Of a stretch of DNA of 24,425 nt, positions 17,010-24,181 are shown one piece after another; the first letter of the stretch is position 1; every line of letters starts with the position of its first letter. The DNA is from Bacilli bacterium (GTDB lineage: Bacteria; Bacillota_I; Bacilli_A; RF39; UBA660). The notes below the pieces were generated by a model. That model did no database searches. It was not told where the DNA came from and was given only the letters and a program-made list of their open reading frames with translations. The stretch spans positions 1 to 24,425 of the forward strand of contig JAQUFI010000008.1 in NCBI GenBank assembly GCA_028684735.1. The letters run 5' to 3'. The position numbers and the translations under genes are program-made.

Positions 17010-17231
17010 TTATTTTAACGAAGATATAATCGTTTGAAACATATCAACATATTCTAATGCTCGACTAATTCGATCACTTGGTCGTAATCTATAATTAGTT
17101 TTTACTTCTTCAACAAAGTTATTAAATAATTGGGGATTTCGATTTAATAATTTATACCAATAAGAATTTTCTCGTAAGTATTTTATATATAGAGGATTAC
17201 TTTTTAATTGATATTGTAGTTCTAAAGTCAT
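17010..17231 (-). CDS. ylbE: YlbE-like protein
   Basis: This 73-residue soluble protein has an N-terminal segment LKSNPLYIKYLRENSYWYK, then LLNRNPQLFNNFVEE. This agrees with the YlbE-like family pattern (NP...R...WYR.L.RNP). The family function is unknown. Its ATG overlaps the ylbD stop (TAATG), so the two are translationally coupled. The order ylbD-ylbE followed by rsmD (ylbH) is as in Bacillus, but ylbF and ylbG are absent here. Confidence 0.82.
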   Translation of the reverse strand: MTLELQYQLKSNPLYIKYLRENSYWYKLLNRNPQLFNNFVEEVKTNYRLRPSDRISRALEYVDMFQTIISSLK

Positions 17232-17596
17232 TAATCATCAAAGTGTTTATAAAGAGGTCTTGGTTTATATTCTTCTTTGACTGGGGCTGAACTACTTTTA
17301 TTAGTCAAATCACCAATCACACCAACGACTCTTTGTAAACTACTGACTCCTTCTTGAACGGTGTCCATATCAACAGCTTTTAACCAATTCAAAAAACCAT
17401 TAATGCTGGTATTATTAATGACTTCTTGACTTCGGTCATCACTCTTTACTAAATAATCCTTCCATACTGATTCTTCTTCCCCATATAAATTATAAACATC
17501 ATAAAATTTTTGCCATGTCATTTCATTATTTTTAACGTATTTTATTAATCCTGGATTTTGTTTAACAAAACTTTTAAAATTATCTAAATTACCCAT
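17231..17596 (-). CDS. ylbD: YlbD-like protein
   Basis: This 121-residue protein starts MGNLDNFKSFVKQNPGLIKY and contains MTWQKFYDVYNLYGEEESVW and a C-terminal PRPLYKHFDD. It matches the YlbD family, called a putative spore-coat protein in Bacillus; the organism here may not sporulate, so the true role is open. I chose ATG 17594-17596 because AGGTGG lies 5 bases upstream. A GTG 9 bases earlier falls inside that site. It is the first gene of the ylbD-ylbE-rsmD unit. Confidence 0.82.
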   Translation of the reverse strand: MGNLDNFKSFVKQNPGLIKYVKNNEMTWQKFYDVYNLYGEEESVWKDYLVKSDDRSQEVINNTSINGFLNWLKAVDMDTVQEGVSSLQRVVGVIGDLTNKSSSAPVKEEYKPRPLYKHFDD

Positions 17597-17678
17597 TATA
17601 ACCACCTATAATAATATATGAGATAATTATTAAAAGTTTAACTATTTTTTAATTATTTAATACTTCTATCCTACTAAT

Positions 17679-17687
17679 AGTATATCA
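17679..17687 (-). promoter_or_regulatory. Possible extended -10 promoter of ylbD-ylbE-rsmD
   Basis: TGATATACT on the minus strand fits TGN-TATAAT with one mismatch, about 80 bases before the ylbD start. No good -35 is seen. It lies just after the parC terminator. Confidence 0.4.
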
Positions 17688-17711
17688 AAAAGAGATATAA
17701 AAAGATATAAA

Positions 17712-17737
17712 AAAATTTAACCCTAAGGTTAAATTTT
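17712..17737 (-). terminator. Terminator of parC
   Basis: AAAATTTAACC (17712-17722) pairs with GGTTAAATTTT (17727-17737) around a 4-base loop, with a T run after it on the minus strand. The parC stop codon at 17729-17731 lies inside the stem. Confidence 0.85.
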
Positions 17738-20254
17738 AAAATCATCTAGGAAGTCATCAATTGTCATAATTTTCTCGTCAACTTTCTCTAATGAAACATC
17801 TTCCACTTCTTCTAATGTGATATCTTTAACTTCTTCTATTTCTAATTCTCCTGGTTTAACTAAATTAGAAACAATAAAGGCTTCTTTGATATGATGTTTT
17901 GAAACTACTGAACCTGTCGAATAACGATTAGTGATTGTTAATTCTGTTGGTTTAATATAATCAATTGTTACATCATTTTTTAAACCAATTATATCTTTAG
18001 AATTATAGACCATTGCTCTAATAATATAATATGGGTTTGTTTTAACATCCCTAATAATTTGAACACCTTTACGAGCACGGGTTGTTTTCTCTAACTCTGT
18101 CATTTTAATTCTTTTACCAGTACTCTTATCCGTGATAACAACTAAATATTCATTATCGGTAAAAGTTAGACCACTAACAACGATATCATTTTTTAAATTA
18201 ATTGACTTGACACCTGCTGCCTTGACACCAGTTGGACTAACTTCTAAGGTACTATAACGTAAAGCATAACCATTCTTAGTTGTAATTAAAATATCAGAAC
18301 CATTATGGTTAGTAACACTAACAACCTTATCATTATCCTTTAATTTAATAGCTGTCAGTGGTTTTGAATAACGTTGAACTTTAAAATCAATTAATTTTGT
18401 TTTCTTAATCATACCGTCTTTGGTGAATATGGTTATATATTCATCTTTTTCAAAATCGTTAACAGGTATACTACCAATAATATTTTCACCTGGATCAATA
18501 TCAATGATGTTGCTGACATGTTTTCCTAATTCCTTCCATTTTAAATCAGGTAATTCATGACAAGGAATGAATAAATAATTCCCGAAATCAGTAAATAGCA
18601 ATAAGGTATCCATTGTATTCATTTCATATAAACCAATGACATAATCCCCTTCTTTAACTAGAGTTTCATCTTCACTGGCATTATAACTTTTAGAAGATAC
18701 TCGTTTTAAATAACCTTCTTTGGTAACAACCACAATACAATCTTCCTTAGGAAGCATTAAGGTTGTATCAATTTTAATTTCAGTTATTTCAGCTTTGATT
18801 TCTGTTTTACGAGGACTACCATATTCTTTTTTAATCTTACGAAGTTCATCTTTAATAACCCCTTTTAATTTTTCTGGATCAGTTAAGATAGCCTCTAAAC
18901 CTTTAATAATTAAATTAAGATTTTTTTGTTCTTCTAACAATTCAGTTACATCAGTATTCGTCAATTTATATAATTGGAGAATAATAATAGCTTCAGCTTG
19001 TTGATCAGTAAAACCATATTTAATAATTAAATTATTTTTAGCATCAGCTCTATTTTTACTTTGACGAATGGTCGTAATAACTTCATCTAAAATTGATAGT
19101 GCTTTGACTAAACCTTCAACAATATGAACTCTAGCTTTAGCATGTTCTAAATCAAATTCTGTTCTCTTTGTTATAATTTCTGATTGATGATCGATATAGG
19201 CATCTAAGATAGGTAGCAGACCTAACGTCATCGGACGATTACGAACAATTGCTACCATATTAAAATTATAAGATATTTGTAATTCTGTATTCTTTAATAA
19301 ATATTTTAAAATTAAATCACTATTAGTATTAGATTTTAAATCAATGACTATTCGAACTGGATTTTCACGATCAGATTCGTCGCGAACTTCGGTAATACCA
19401 TCAATTTTCTTATCCATTCTAATTTCATCAATTTTCTTAACTAAGTTTCCTTTATTAACATCATAAGGTATTTCAGTTACAATAATTTGGTCTAACTTTT
19501 TATTTTTTTCAATATCGATTTTAGCCCTAATAACAACTTTTCCACGACCAGTATCATAAGCACCACGAATACCATCAATCCCTTCAACAATACCACCAGT
19601 TGGGAAATCAGGTCCTTTAACAATATCGATAATCGTATCCAAGCGACAATTAGGATTATCGATTCTTTTAATTGTCGCATCAATAACCTCACTTAGATTA
19701 TGAGGCGGAATATTAGTTGCATATCCAGCACTTATACCATTAGCTCCATTGACTAATAAATTAGGAAATTTAGCTGGTAATACCGTTGGTTCTAATAATG
19801 TATCCGAATAATTAGGAGCCCAAGAAACAGTATTTTTTTCTAAATCTTTTAATAGTTCATTACTGATACTTGATAATCTAGCTTCTGTATAACGATAAGC
19901 AGCGGCACTATCACCATCCATTGATCCATTATTACCATGCATATCAACTAAAATAGTATTTTGTTTCCACCATTGACTCATTCTAACCATGGCATCATAG
20001 ATACTAGAATCCCCATGAGGGTGGTATTTACCCATTACTTCCCCTACGGTTTCACCACATTTTTTAAATGGTTTATCACTTGTGTTTCTAGATTTATACA
20101 TTGCATATAAGATTCTTCTTTGAACAGGTTTTAATCCATCACGAACATCAGGAATAGCACGATCTTGAATAATCGTTTTAGCATATCTTCCAAATCGTTC
20201 CCCCATTATCTCTTCTAAAGAATAATCATATATCTTTTTTAATACTTCTTGCAT
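17729..20254 (-). CDS. parC: DNA topoisomerase IV subunit A
   Basis: This 841-residue type IIA topoisomerase subunit cuts and rejoins DNA to unlink daughter chromosomes, working with ParE. Visible parts are IIQDRAIPDVRDGLKPVQRR (28-47), HPHGDSSIYDA (78-88) with Ser83 and Asp87 in the quinolone pocket, and catalytic Tyr122 in YRYTEARL. WAPNYSDTLLEPTVLPAKF follows, and then a beta-pinwheel tail with repeated strands from about 490. The tail lacks the GyrA box, and SDTLLEPTVLPAKFPNLLVNG is ParC-like, so ParC rather than GyrA. ATG follows GAGGTGAGAAT. parE is not adjacent upstream in this window; instead the accessory cassette and a second, broken parC 5' end are found there. Confidence 0.93.
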   Translation of the reverse strand: MQEVLKKIYDYSLEEIMGERFGRYAKTIIQDRAIPDVRDGLKPVQRRILYAMYKSRNTSDKPFKKCGETVGEVMGKYHPHGDSSIYDAMVRMSQWWKQNTILVDMHGNNGSMDGDSAAAYRYTEARLSSISNELLKDLEKNTVSWAPNYSDTLLEPTVLPAKFPNLLVNGANGISAGYATNIPPHNLSEVIDATIKRIDNPNCRLDTIIDIVKGPDFPTGGIVEGIDGIRGAYDTGRGKVVIRAKIDIEKNKKLDQIIVTEIPYDVNKGNLVKKIDEIRMDKKIDGITEVRDESDRENPVRIVIDLKSNTNSDLILKYLLKNTELQISYNFNMVAIVRNRPMTLGLLPILDAYIDHQSEIITKRTEFDLEHAKARVHIVEGLVKALSILDEVITTIRQSKNRADAKNNLIIKYGFTDQQAEAIIILQLYKLTNTDVTELLEEQKNLNLIIKGLEAILTDPEKLKGVIKDELRKIKKEYGSPRKTEIKAEITEIKIDTTLMLPKEDCIVVVTKEGYLKRVSSKSYNASEDETLVKEGDYVIGLYEMNTMDTLLLFTDFGNYLFIPCHELPDLKWKELGKHVSNIIDIDPGENIIGSIPVNDFEKDEYITIFTKDGMIKKTKLIDFKVQRYSKPLTAIKLKDNDKVVSVTNHNGSDILITTKNGYALRYSTLEVSPTGVKAAGVKSINLKNDIVVSGLTFTDNEYLVVITDKSTGKRIKMTELEKTTRARKGVQIIRDVKTNPYYIIRAMVYNSKDIIGLKNDVTIDYIKPTELTITNRYSTGSVVSKHHIKEAFIVSNLVKPGELEIEEVKDITLEEVEDVSLEKVDEKIMTIDDFLDDFKI

Positions 20255-20269
20255 ATTCTCACCTCATTA

Positions 20270-20298
20270 ATTATATCAAAAAAAAGAAGATAATTAAA
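20270..20298 (-). promoter_or_regulatory. Promoter of parC
   Basis: TTAATT (20293-20298) and an extended -10 TGATATAAT (TATAAT at 20270-20275) lie 17 bases apart on the minus strand, 15 bases before the ATG. parC thus has its own promoter, although such a gene usually follows parE. Confidence 0.55.
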
Positions 20299-20421
20299 GT
20301 AGTAACGAATTAATATCATAATAGTGTGAAGTATATCTACCATGATATTGTAAAAATAATTGTTTGAATTTTTAAATTATAAATAAAAGTGATTTTAATA
20401 ATCGTAGTTTTAACCATAAAA

Positions 20422-20430
20422 TGGTATAAT
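20422..20430 (+). promoter_or_regulatory. Upstream extended -10 promoter of the accessory cassette
   Basis: TGGTATAAT on the plus strand matches the TGN-TATAAT element. No recognisable -35. A transcript from here would have a leader of about 180 bases including the TTGTCA repeats. Confidence 0.4.
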
Positions 20431-20463
20431 TAAACTAATAGTGATAAAATTACTAAAATATAT

Positions 20464-20500
20464 ATTGTCAAAAGTTGTCAAACATTGTCATATATTGTCG
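20464..20500 (+). repeat. Four TTGTCA direct repeats with exact 10-bp period
   Basis: TTGTCA occurs at 20465-20470, 20475-20480 and 20485-20490, and TTGTCG at 20495-20500. Each is preceded by A or G and spaced by 4 AT-rich bases. A period of one helical turn places all copies on the same DNA face, as expected for an array bound by an OmpR/PhoB-like or other tandem-binding regulator. It lies upstream of the cassette promoter at 20523-20551. Confidence 0.8.
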
Positions 20501-20522
20501 AATAATAATATGGCATAATTAC

Positions 20523-20551
20523 TTAATTTATTTTTTATTTTCTTGTATAAT
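20523..20551 (+). promoter_or_regulatory. Candidate regulated promoter of the accessory cassette
   Basis: A weak -35 TTAATT (20523-20528) and a perfect TATAAT (20546-20551) are 17 bases apart. The weak -35 with a repeat array ending 22 bases upstream would suit an activator-dependent promoter. A CATAAT at 20514-20519 is an alternative -10. Confidence 0.45.
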
Positions 20552-20614
20552 AAAAATGTAAAATATAAGATAGTGGATTCATACTTTATATTTGTAATAA
20601 AGGAGGTGAATTTT

Positions 20615-21016
20615 ATAAAAACAATTAAAGGATTAGCCATAACTTTTGTATTATCATTGATACTATCATGTACCGGTGTCAAAGCTGCAACTATATGGTC
20701 TTTGATTGAGTTGGATATTCCTGCCGCTCAAGGCATCTTTACGCTCAATTCCCCTCAACCACATCAATCTGGGTATCAATATTTAAGAACGATATCAACT
20801 GTTGATAAATTAACTGGGGAAGCAAGGGCAGTTTTAGGAAGGACAAAACACATCATAACTCCGGTTTCTTATTCTGATTGGAAACAAGCAGTAAATGGTG
20901 GTAGTGCAATAAATTGGGAAAACCAAAATAGCGAATTTGGTTATTATGATCTTCAATTAAAGGCTAAAACTTGGACAATTACAGGATTTTGGTTTTTTGG
21001 AGAATGGACAGTATAA
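20615..21016 (+). CDS. Small secreted Trp-rich protein, bacteriocin-like
   Basis: This pre-protein of about 133 residues has a Sec signal peptide (KTIKGLAITFVLSLILSC...VKA, cut probably before ATIW). The mature part is about 108 residues and likely beta-rich. Its notable motifs are TIWSLIELDIPAAQG near the start and a C-terminus YYDLQLKAKTWTITGFWFF ending GEWTV. There is no double-glycine leader. The strong AAGGAGGTGA (20600-20609) points to ATA at 20615-20617 as the start, because no ATG, GTG or TTG lies at proper distance. GTG 20606 is inside the ribosome binding site. A small exported protein followed by membrane proteins and an ABC ATPase recalls the lactococcin 972 locus and other secreted bacteriocin loci, but I do not see a decisive family motif. 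It leads the five-gene cassette. Confidence 0.75.
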   Translation: MKTIKGLAITFVLSLILSCTGVKAATIWSLIELDIPAAQGIFTLNSPQPHQSGYQYLRTISTVDKLTGEARAVLGRTKHIITPVSYSDWKQAVNGGSAINWENQNSEFGYYDLQLKAKTWTITGFWFFGEWTV

Positions 21017-21075
21017 CACTATTATAATATAATAAAACCTATCTTATATTTTACCAGATTATGAGGTGAATTTGA

Positions 21076-21996
21076 TTGAGAAAACATCTGAAAAAAAACA
21101 TTGTTTTGATATTTGTAATCGCTTTACTACTTTTAATTGCATTTTTTTCTGCTAATGAATATAAAACATGGAGATCACAGACAATTAATACAGCAAAAAA
21201 CAATATTGCACAATGTAAAAACGAATATAAGAATATCAAAGAAAAAAAGGAATGGTGTGATTCTATTTTATCAGAAGGTATACCACCAGAACCTGATACG
21301 ATAACAGTATTTTTTGATATTTTATGCAATTATGGTTTTAGAAATGTTCAACCATTTGCACCTATTTTTATTATTATTGTGGCTTTATGGCAATTCCATA
21401 AAGAACTAAAATCCGGGTTTATAAAATATATAATATTAAGAAAAAAATATAATGAATATATTATAGAAACAATAATTAAATCTTGGAAATATGCTCTAAT
21501 TTTCCCATCAATTTTATTATTTATTTTCTTAATATCTTTCATGTTATCCGGACACTTTGATATAAATAAAACCTTAAATGCATATCCATGGCATTTTTAC
21601 CTGGATGAAAAATATATCAATATAATCCCCCAATTTCTAATAGTATATATATTAAATATAATATTACACAGTATATATTGGATAAATCTAGGATTTATAA
21701 TGGCTAAAAAAAGTCGAAATATAATTGTAACATTAATATCAACATATATCATTTATATAATAATAACTATGATCGGAGAAGTTGTCATTGGAGGATATGT
21801 TTTAACACTATGGCTTGGCTTTAAAGGAGCATCATTTTATTTTTTATTAGGGAGCATCTGGAGTTATGAATCTATCGGAAGTTTAGTATTAATGATAATA
21901 TATAGTATGAGTCTAGCATTAATTTCATTTTTAATTCTACTAAAATTATATAGAAAAAAGGAGGAAGTAATAATTGAAAATGAAAAACAATTTTAA
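21076..21996 (+). CDS. Multi-span membrane protein of the ABC cassette
   Basis: This 306-residue protein has about seven membrane helices. The first is at 8-26, then a loop of about 65 residues outside with two Cys (CKNEYKNIKEKKEWC), then helices at about 95-110, 137-160, 185-208, 215-238, 245-262 and 270-293. A charged tail follows. No enzymatic motif is visible. It starts with TTG 21076-21078 behind GAGGTGA. Position between the secreted protein and the ABC proteins suggests an immunity or export subunit, possibly of the ABC-2 permease type. It has a very high share of ATA and AAT codons, unlike parC. It overlaps the next gene by 23 bases. Confidence 0.8.
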   Translation: MRKHLKKNIVLIFVIALLLLIAFFSANEYKTWRSQTINTAKNNIAQCKNEYKNIKEKKEWCDSILSEGIPPEPDTITVFFDILCNYGFRNVQPFAPIFIIIVALWQFHKELKSGFIKYIILRKKYNEYIIETIIKSWKYALIFPSILLFIFLISFMLSGHFDINKTLNAYPWHFYLDEKYINIIPQFLIVYILNIILHSIYWINLGFIMAKKSRNIIVTLISTYIIYIIITMIGEVVIGGYVLTLWLGFKGASFYFLLGSIWSYESIGSLVLMIIYSMSLALISFLILLKLYRKKEEVIIENEKQF

Positions 21997-22735
21997 ACTT
22001 ATAAACGCAAATATTAAACATATGTTAAATGCATATAGATTTAAAATAATCATATTATTTATTATTTGTTTTAATTTATTTGGATGTATTTACATTGCAA
22101 TTAGCAAAAATTATTTAGATGCTCTATTCTCTACACTATCTAACCCATATTATTCATTATTATTACTTAGTTTAACACTAGTTAACACTATTAATACATT
22201 TAATATATTTGAAAAAAAAGACAATTACATCATAAGATTTGAAAACCGAGAAAAATATTTAAAACAATTAATAATAAATATTTTTGTTTCCAACACAGTA
22301 TTATTTGTTATTAATCTATTTGTGTTGTTAATATTTCTAAATCTTTTTATAGGTAATTATTTTGTTATAACAAGTTGGCATAATTACAATATACCAAATA
22401 TCATATATTTATTATTTTATATAACTAGAATCTTTACAATAATTCAAATAGTTTCAATAATAAATTCATTATTATTCAAATTATTAAACTTCAAAATTGT
22501 AATAATTCTAAATGGGTTAATATATGGCCCATTTATCTTTGGAAATCATATTAACGAGACGATTGATTCATTGTTAAAAATAAAAATTCTAATTCATGAA
22601 TACTTTTTATATAATGAATATGCTGGATTTTTATTAGAAATTATTTATTCTTCAATTTATATTATTTGTTTATGTGGTATGGCAACAACACTATTTCACT
22701 TGACCAAAAACAAAACAAAAAGTGTGGGAATTTAA
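21974..22735 (+). CDS. ABC-2-like membrane permease subunit A
   Basis: This 253-residue hydrophobic protein has about six membrane helices (around 23-45, 57-75, 97-125, 140-165, 175-190, 225-243) and a basic N-terminus. Topology and the linked ATPase fit an ABC-2-type permease, but no diagnostic motif is seen. The start TTG 21974-21976 is favoured because AAAAGGAGG ends 9 bases before; ATG 21980 would be 15 bases away. It overlaps the preceding gene and is directly followed by the next (TAA then ATG), so translation is coupled. Confidence 0.75.
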   Translation: MKMKNNFKLINANIKHMLNAYRFKIIILFIICFNLFGCIYIAISKNYLDALFSTLSNPYYSLLLLSLTLVNTINTFNIFEKKDNYIIRFENREKYLKQLIINIFVSNTVLFVINLFVLLIFLNLFIGNYFVITSWHNYNIPNIIYLLFYITRIFTIIQIVSIINSLLFKLLNFKIVIILNGLIYGPFIFGNHINETIDSLLKIKILIHEYFLYNEYAGFLLEIIYSSIYIICLCGMATTLFHLTKNKTKSVGI

Positions 22736-23413
22736 ATGAGGTATCTATTATTAAATGATTTAAATTATCTTGTGAGATTTCAAAAAAAGATATTTATTAC
22801 ATATCTGTTAGTTCCACTTATATATCTATCTTTTCTTCTAGCAGTAAATATAGAAATAAATTTGGAATTGTTTAATAAAATTTTAGGAATTAATGCTGAT
22901 TTTATTTCTTTCGATTGGCTTAGCATCTTGCTTTATATATTTTATTTATCCATATTTTTATATTTAGCTGTAACTTTATTTATATTAGATATGAAATCAG
23001 GAGCAGAAAATTTATTTTTAAGAATGTCATATAAAAAATGGTTATTTTATAAATTACTTGTAATAGGAACTACCTTGTTATTAATGTTAATATCTCTATA
23101 TTTAGTTCTTGGAACAATTTTTTCATTAATTATTAATAATTTTGAACTTAAAATTATGATTAACACATTCTTTAAAAATTTTAGTTATATATTAGTTATT
23201 CAAAGTGCTTTTTTAATGTTATATTCACTCTATTTTAAATTTAAAATAATTATATTTATTATTATTTCGTTATTGATTGTTAATTTTTATAAATTTCCAA
23301 CAATTATAGAAAAAACTAATATCTTTGTAAATGTTAGTATATATTTTGTTATTTTTATAATGTTTATATATTTGTTTAAATATTTATATATAAATATGTT
23401 CGAGAAAAAATAA
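22736..23413 (+). CDS. ABC-2-like membrane permease subunit B
   Basis: This 225-residue protein has about six helices (around 20-38, 58-82, 102-130, 147-160, 165-185, 195-215). It begins MRYLLLNDLNYLVRFQKK, a short amphipathic N-terminus of the kind seen in ABC-2 permeases that dock on the ATPase. No clear family motif. The ATG immediately follows the stop of the previous gene with only a weak GGGA upstream, so it depends on coupling. Together with the 21974 gene it may form the membrane pair used by the ATPase downstream. Confidence 0.75.
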   Translation: MRYLLLNDLNYLVRFQKKIFITYLLVPLIYLSFLLAVNIEINLELFNKILGINADFISFDWLSILLYIFYLSIFLYLAVTLFILDMKSGAENLFLRMSYKKWLFYKLLVIGTTLLLMLISLYLVLGTIFSLIINNFELKIMINTFFKNFSYILVIQSAFLMLYSLYFKFKIIIFIIISLLIVNFYKFPTIIEKTNIFVNVSIYFVIFIMFIYLFKYLYINMFEKK

Positions 23414-23431
23414 GGAAACGGGAGTGCTATT

Positions 23432-24064
23432 ATGAAAATAGAAGTTAGAAATGTGTCTAAATCATTCAAAAATATTGATGTATTAAGGAATATCAATATT
23501 ACTTTAGAACAAGGAAAAATATATGGTTTAATTGGTCGTAACGGGTCAGGAAAAAGTGTATTTTTAAAAATGTTATGTGCATTCTATGAACCAACTAGTG
23601 GAGAAATATTATATGATGGCATAAATATAATAAAAGAAAAAAAATTCCCCCCTAATACAAGGGCATTAATTGAAAAACCCAGTTTCATTCCTGATATTTC
23701 AGGATATGAAAATTTAGAATTATTGGCATCAATACAAGATATAATTGGTAGATCTGAAATCATTGATGCTTTAGAAAAAACAAATCTATTAAGCGAAAAG
23801 GATAAGAAGTATAGTGATTACTCTCTTGGAATGAAACAAAAATTAGGAATTGCTCAAGTCATAATGGAAAATCCAAATATAATGATATTAGATGAACCAT
23901 TTAATGGAATAGAAGAAAAAACAGCAATTAAATTACGTAAATTCTTAAAAGAAGAAAAAACAAATAAAATAATTATAATTGCTTCACATATAAAAGACGA
24001 CATTGAAGGTTTAGCAGATATAATTTATACCTTTGATGATGGTACAATAAAAAGGACAAAATGA
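23432..24064 (+). CDS. ABC transporter ATP-binding protein
   Basis: This 210-residue stand-alone ATPase has Walker A GRNGSGKS (35-42), signature SLGMKQK (131-137), Walker B IMILDE (150-155) and the switch His186 in IIIASH. The size and the form YSLGMKQKLGIAQ are typical of the drug/bacteriocin-export and self-immunity class rather than nutrient import. ATG follows CGGGAG by 7 bases, 18 bases after the permease gene. It should power the two permeases upstream. The cassette thus can export the secreted protein's partner molecule or protect the producer; which one is not shown by the sequence. Confidence 0.93.
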   Translation: MKIEVRNVSKSFKNIDVLRNINITLEQGKIYGLIGRNGSGKSVFLKMLCAFYEPTSGEILYDGINIIKEKKFPPNTRALIEKPSFIPDISGYENLELLASIQDIIGRSEIIDALEKTNLLSEKDKKYSDYSLGMKQKLGIAQVIMENPNIMILDEPFNGIEEKTAIKLRKFLKEEKTNKIIIIASHIKDDIEGLADIIYTFDDGTIKRTK

Positions 24065-24153
24065 ATTTATTAAAACTTATATTTAACTATATCAACTATA
24101 ACTTAAATATAAATCAATTATTTACAATCAATATAATACAAAAAAGATTCTAA
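24061..24153 (+). CDS. Possible 30-residue ORF after the ATPase gene
   Basis: ATG at 24061 overlaps the ATPase stop (ATGA) and is preceded by AAAGGA at the correct distance. The product starts MNLLKLIFNYINYNLNI, is hydrophobic and basic, and stops inside the terminator stem. It may be the remnant start of a further membrane gene that was cut off at the cassette edge, or a tiny real peptide. AT-rich DNA makes short ORFs common, so confidence is low. Confidence 0.3.
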   Translation: MNLLKLIFNYINYNLNINQLFTINIIQKRF

Positions 24154-24172
24154 ATTTCATAGAATCTTTTTT
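24140..24172. terminator. Terminator of the accessory cassette
   Basis: A perfect 13-bp stem, AAAAAAGATTCTA (24140-24152) with TAGAATCTTTTTT (24160-24172), encloses a 7-base loop. It ends the plus-strand cassette and, through its A run, may also end transcription coming from the parC fragment. Confidence 0.88.
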
Positions 24173-24181
24173 ACTATTTAT

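Larger units (their letters stand above)
20299..20614. other. Divergent intergenic region between parC and the accessory cassette
   Basis: This is about 315 very AT-rich bases without a supported gene. It holds an extended -10 (TGGTATAAT, 20422-20430) on the plus strand, the phased TTGTCA repeats (20464-20500), possible -10 elements at 20514-20519 and 20546-20551, and a perfect AAGGAGGTGA (20600-20609). A long-loop inverted repeat, AATATCAT (20312-20319) with ATGATATT (20342-20349), is also present but may be chance. I see no RNA gene. Confidence 0.6.

Noticed and set aside
19492..19692. Second minus-strand frame inside parC
   Set aside because: It is an out-of-frame reading within the well-supported parC gene, with no independent start signal.
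20312..20349. Inverted repeat AATATCAT ... ATGATATT
   Set aside because: The arms are only 8 bp with a 22-base loop in very AT-rich DNA; it may be chance and lacks a T run.
11..20408. The 10-mer AATCGTAGTT occurs near both 11-20 and 20399-20408
   Set aside because: It is too short and AT-rich to call a repeat or attachment site, and nothing else around the two copies agrees.
20488..20682. Minus-strand frame of 64 codons opposite the cassette promoter
   Set aside because: It has no ribosome binding site and runs across the repeat array and signal-peptide region; a chance frame in AT-rich DNA.
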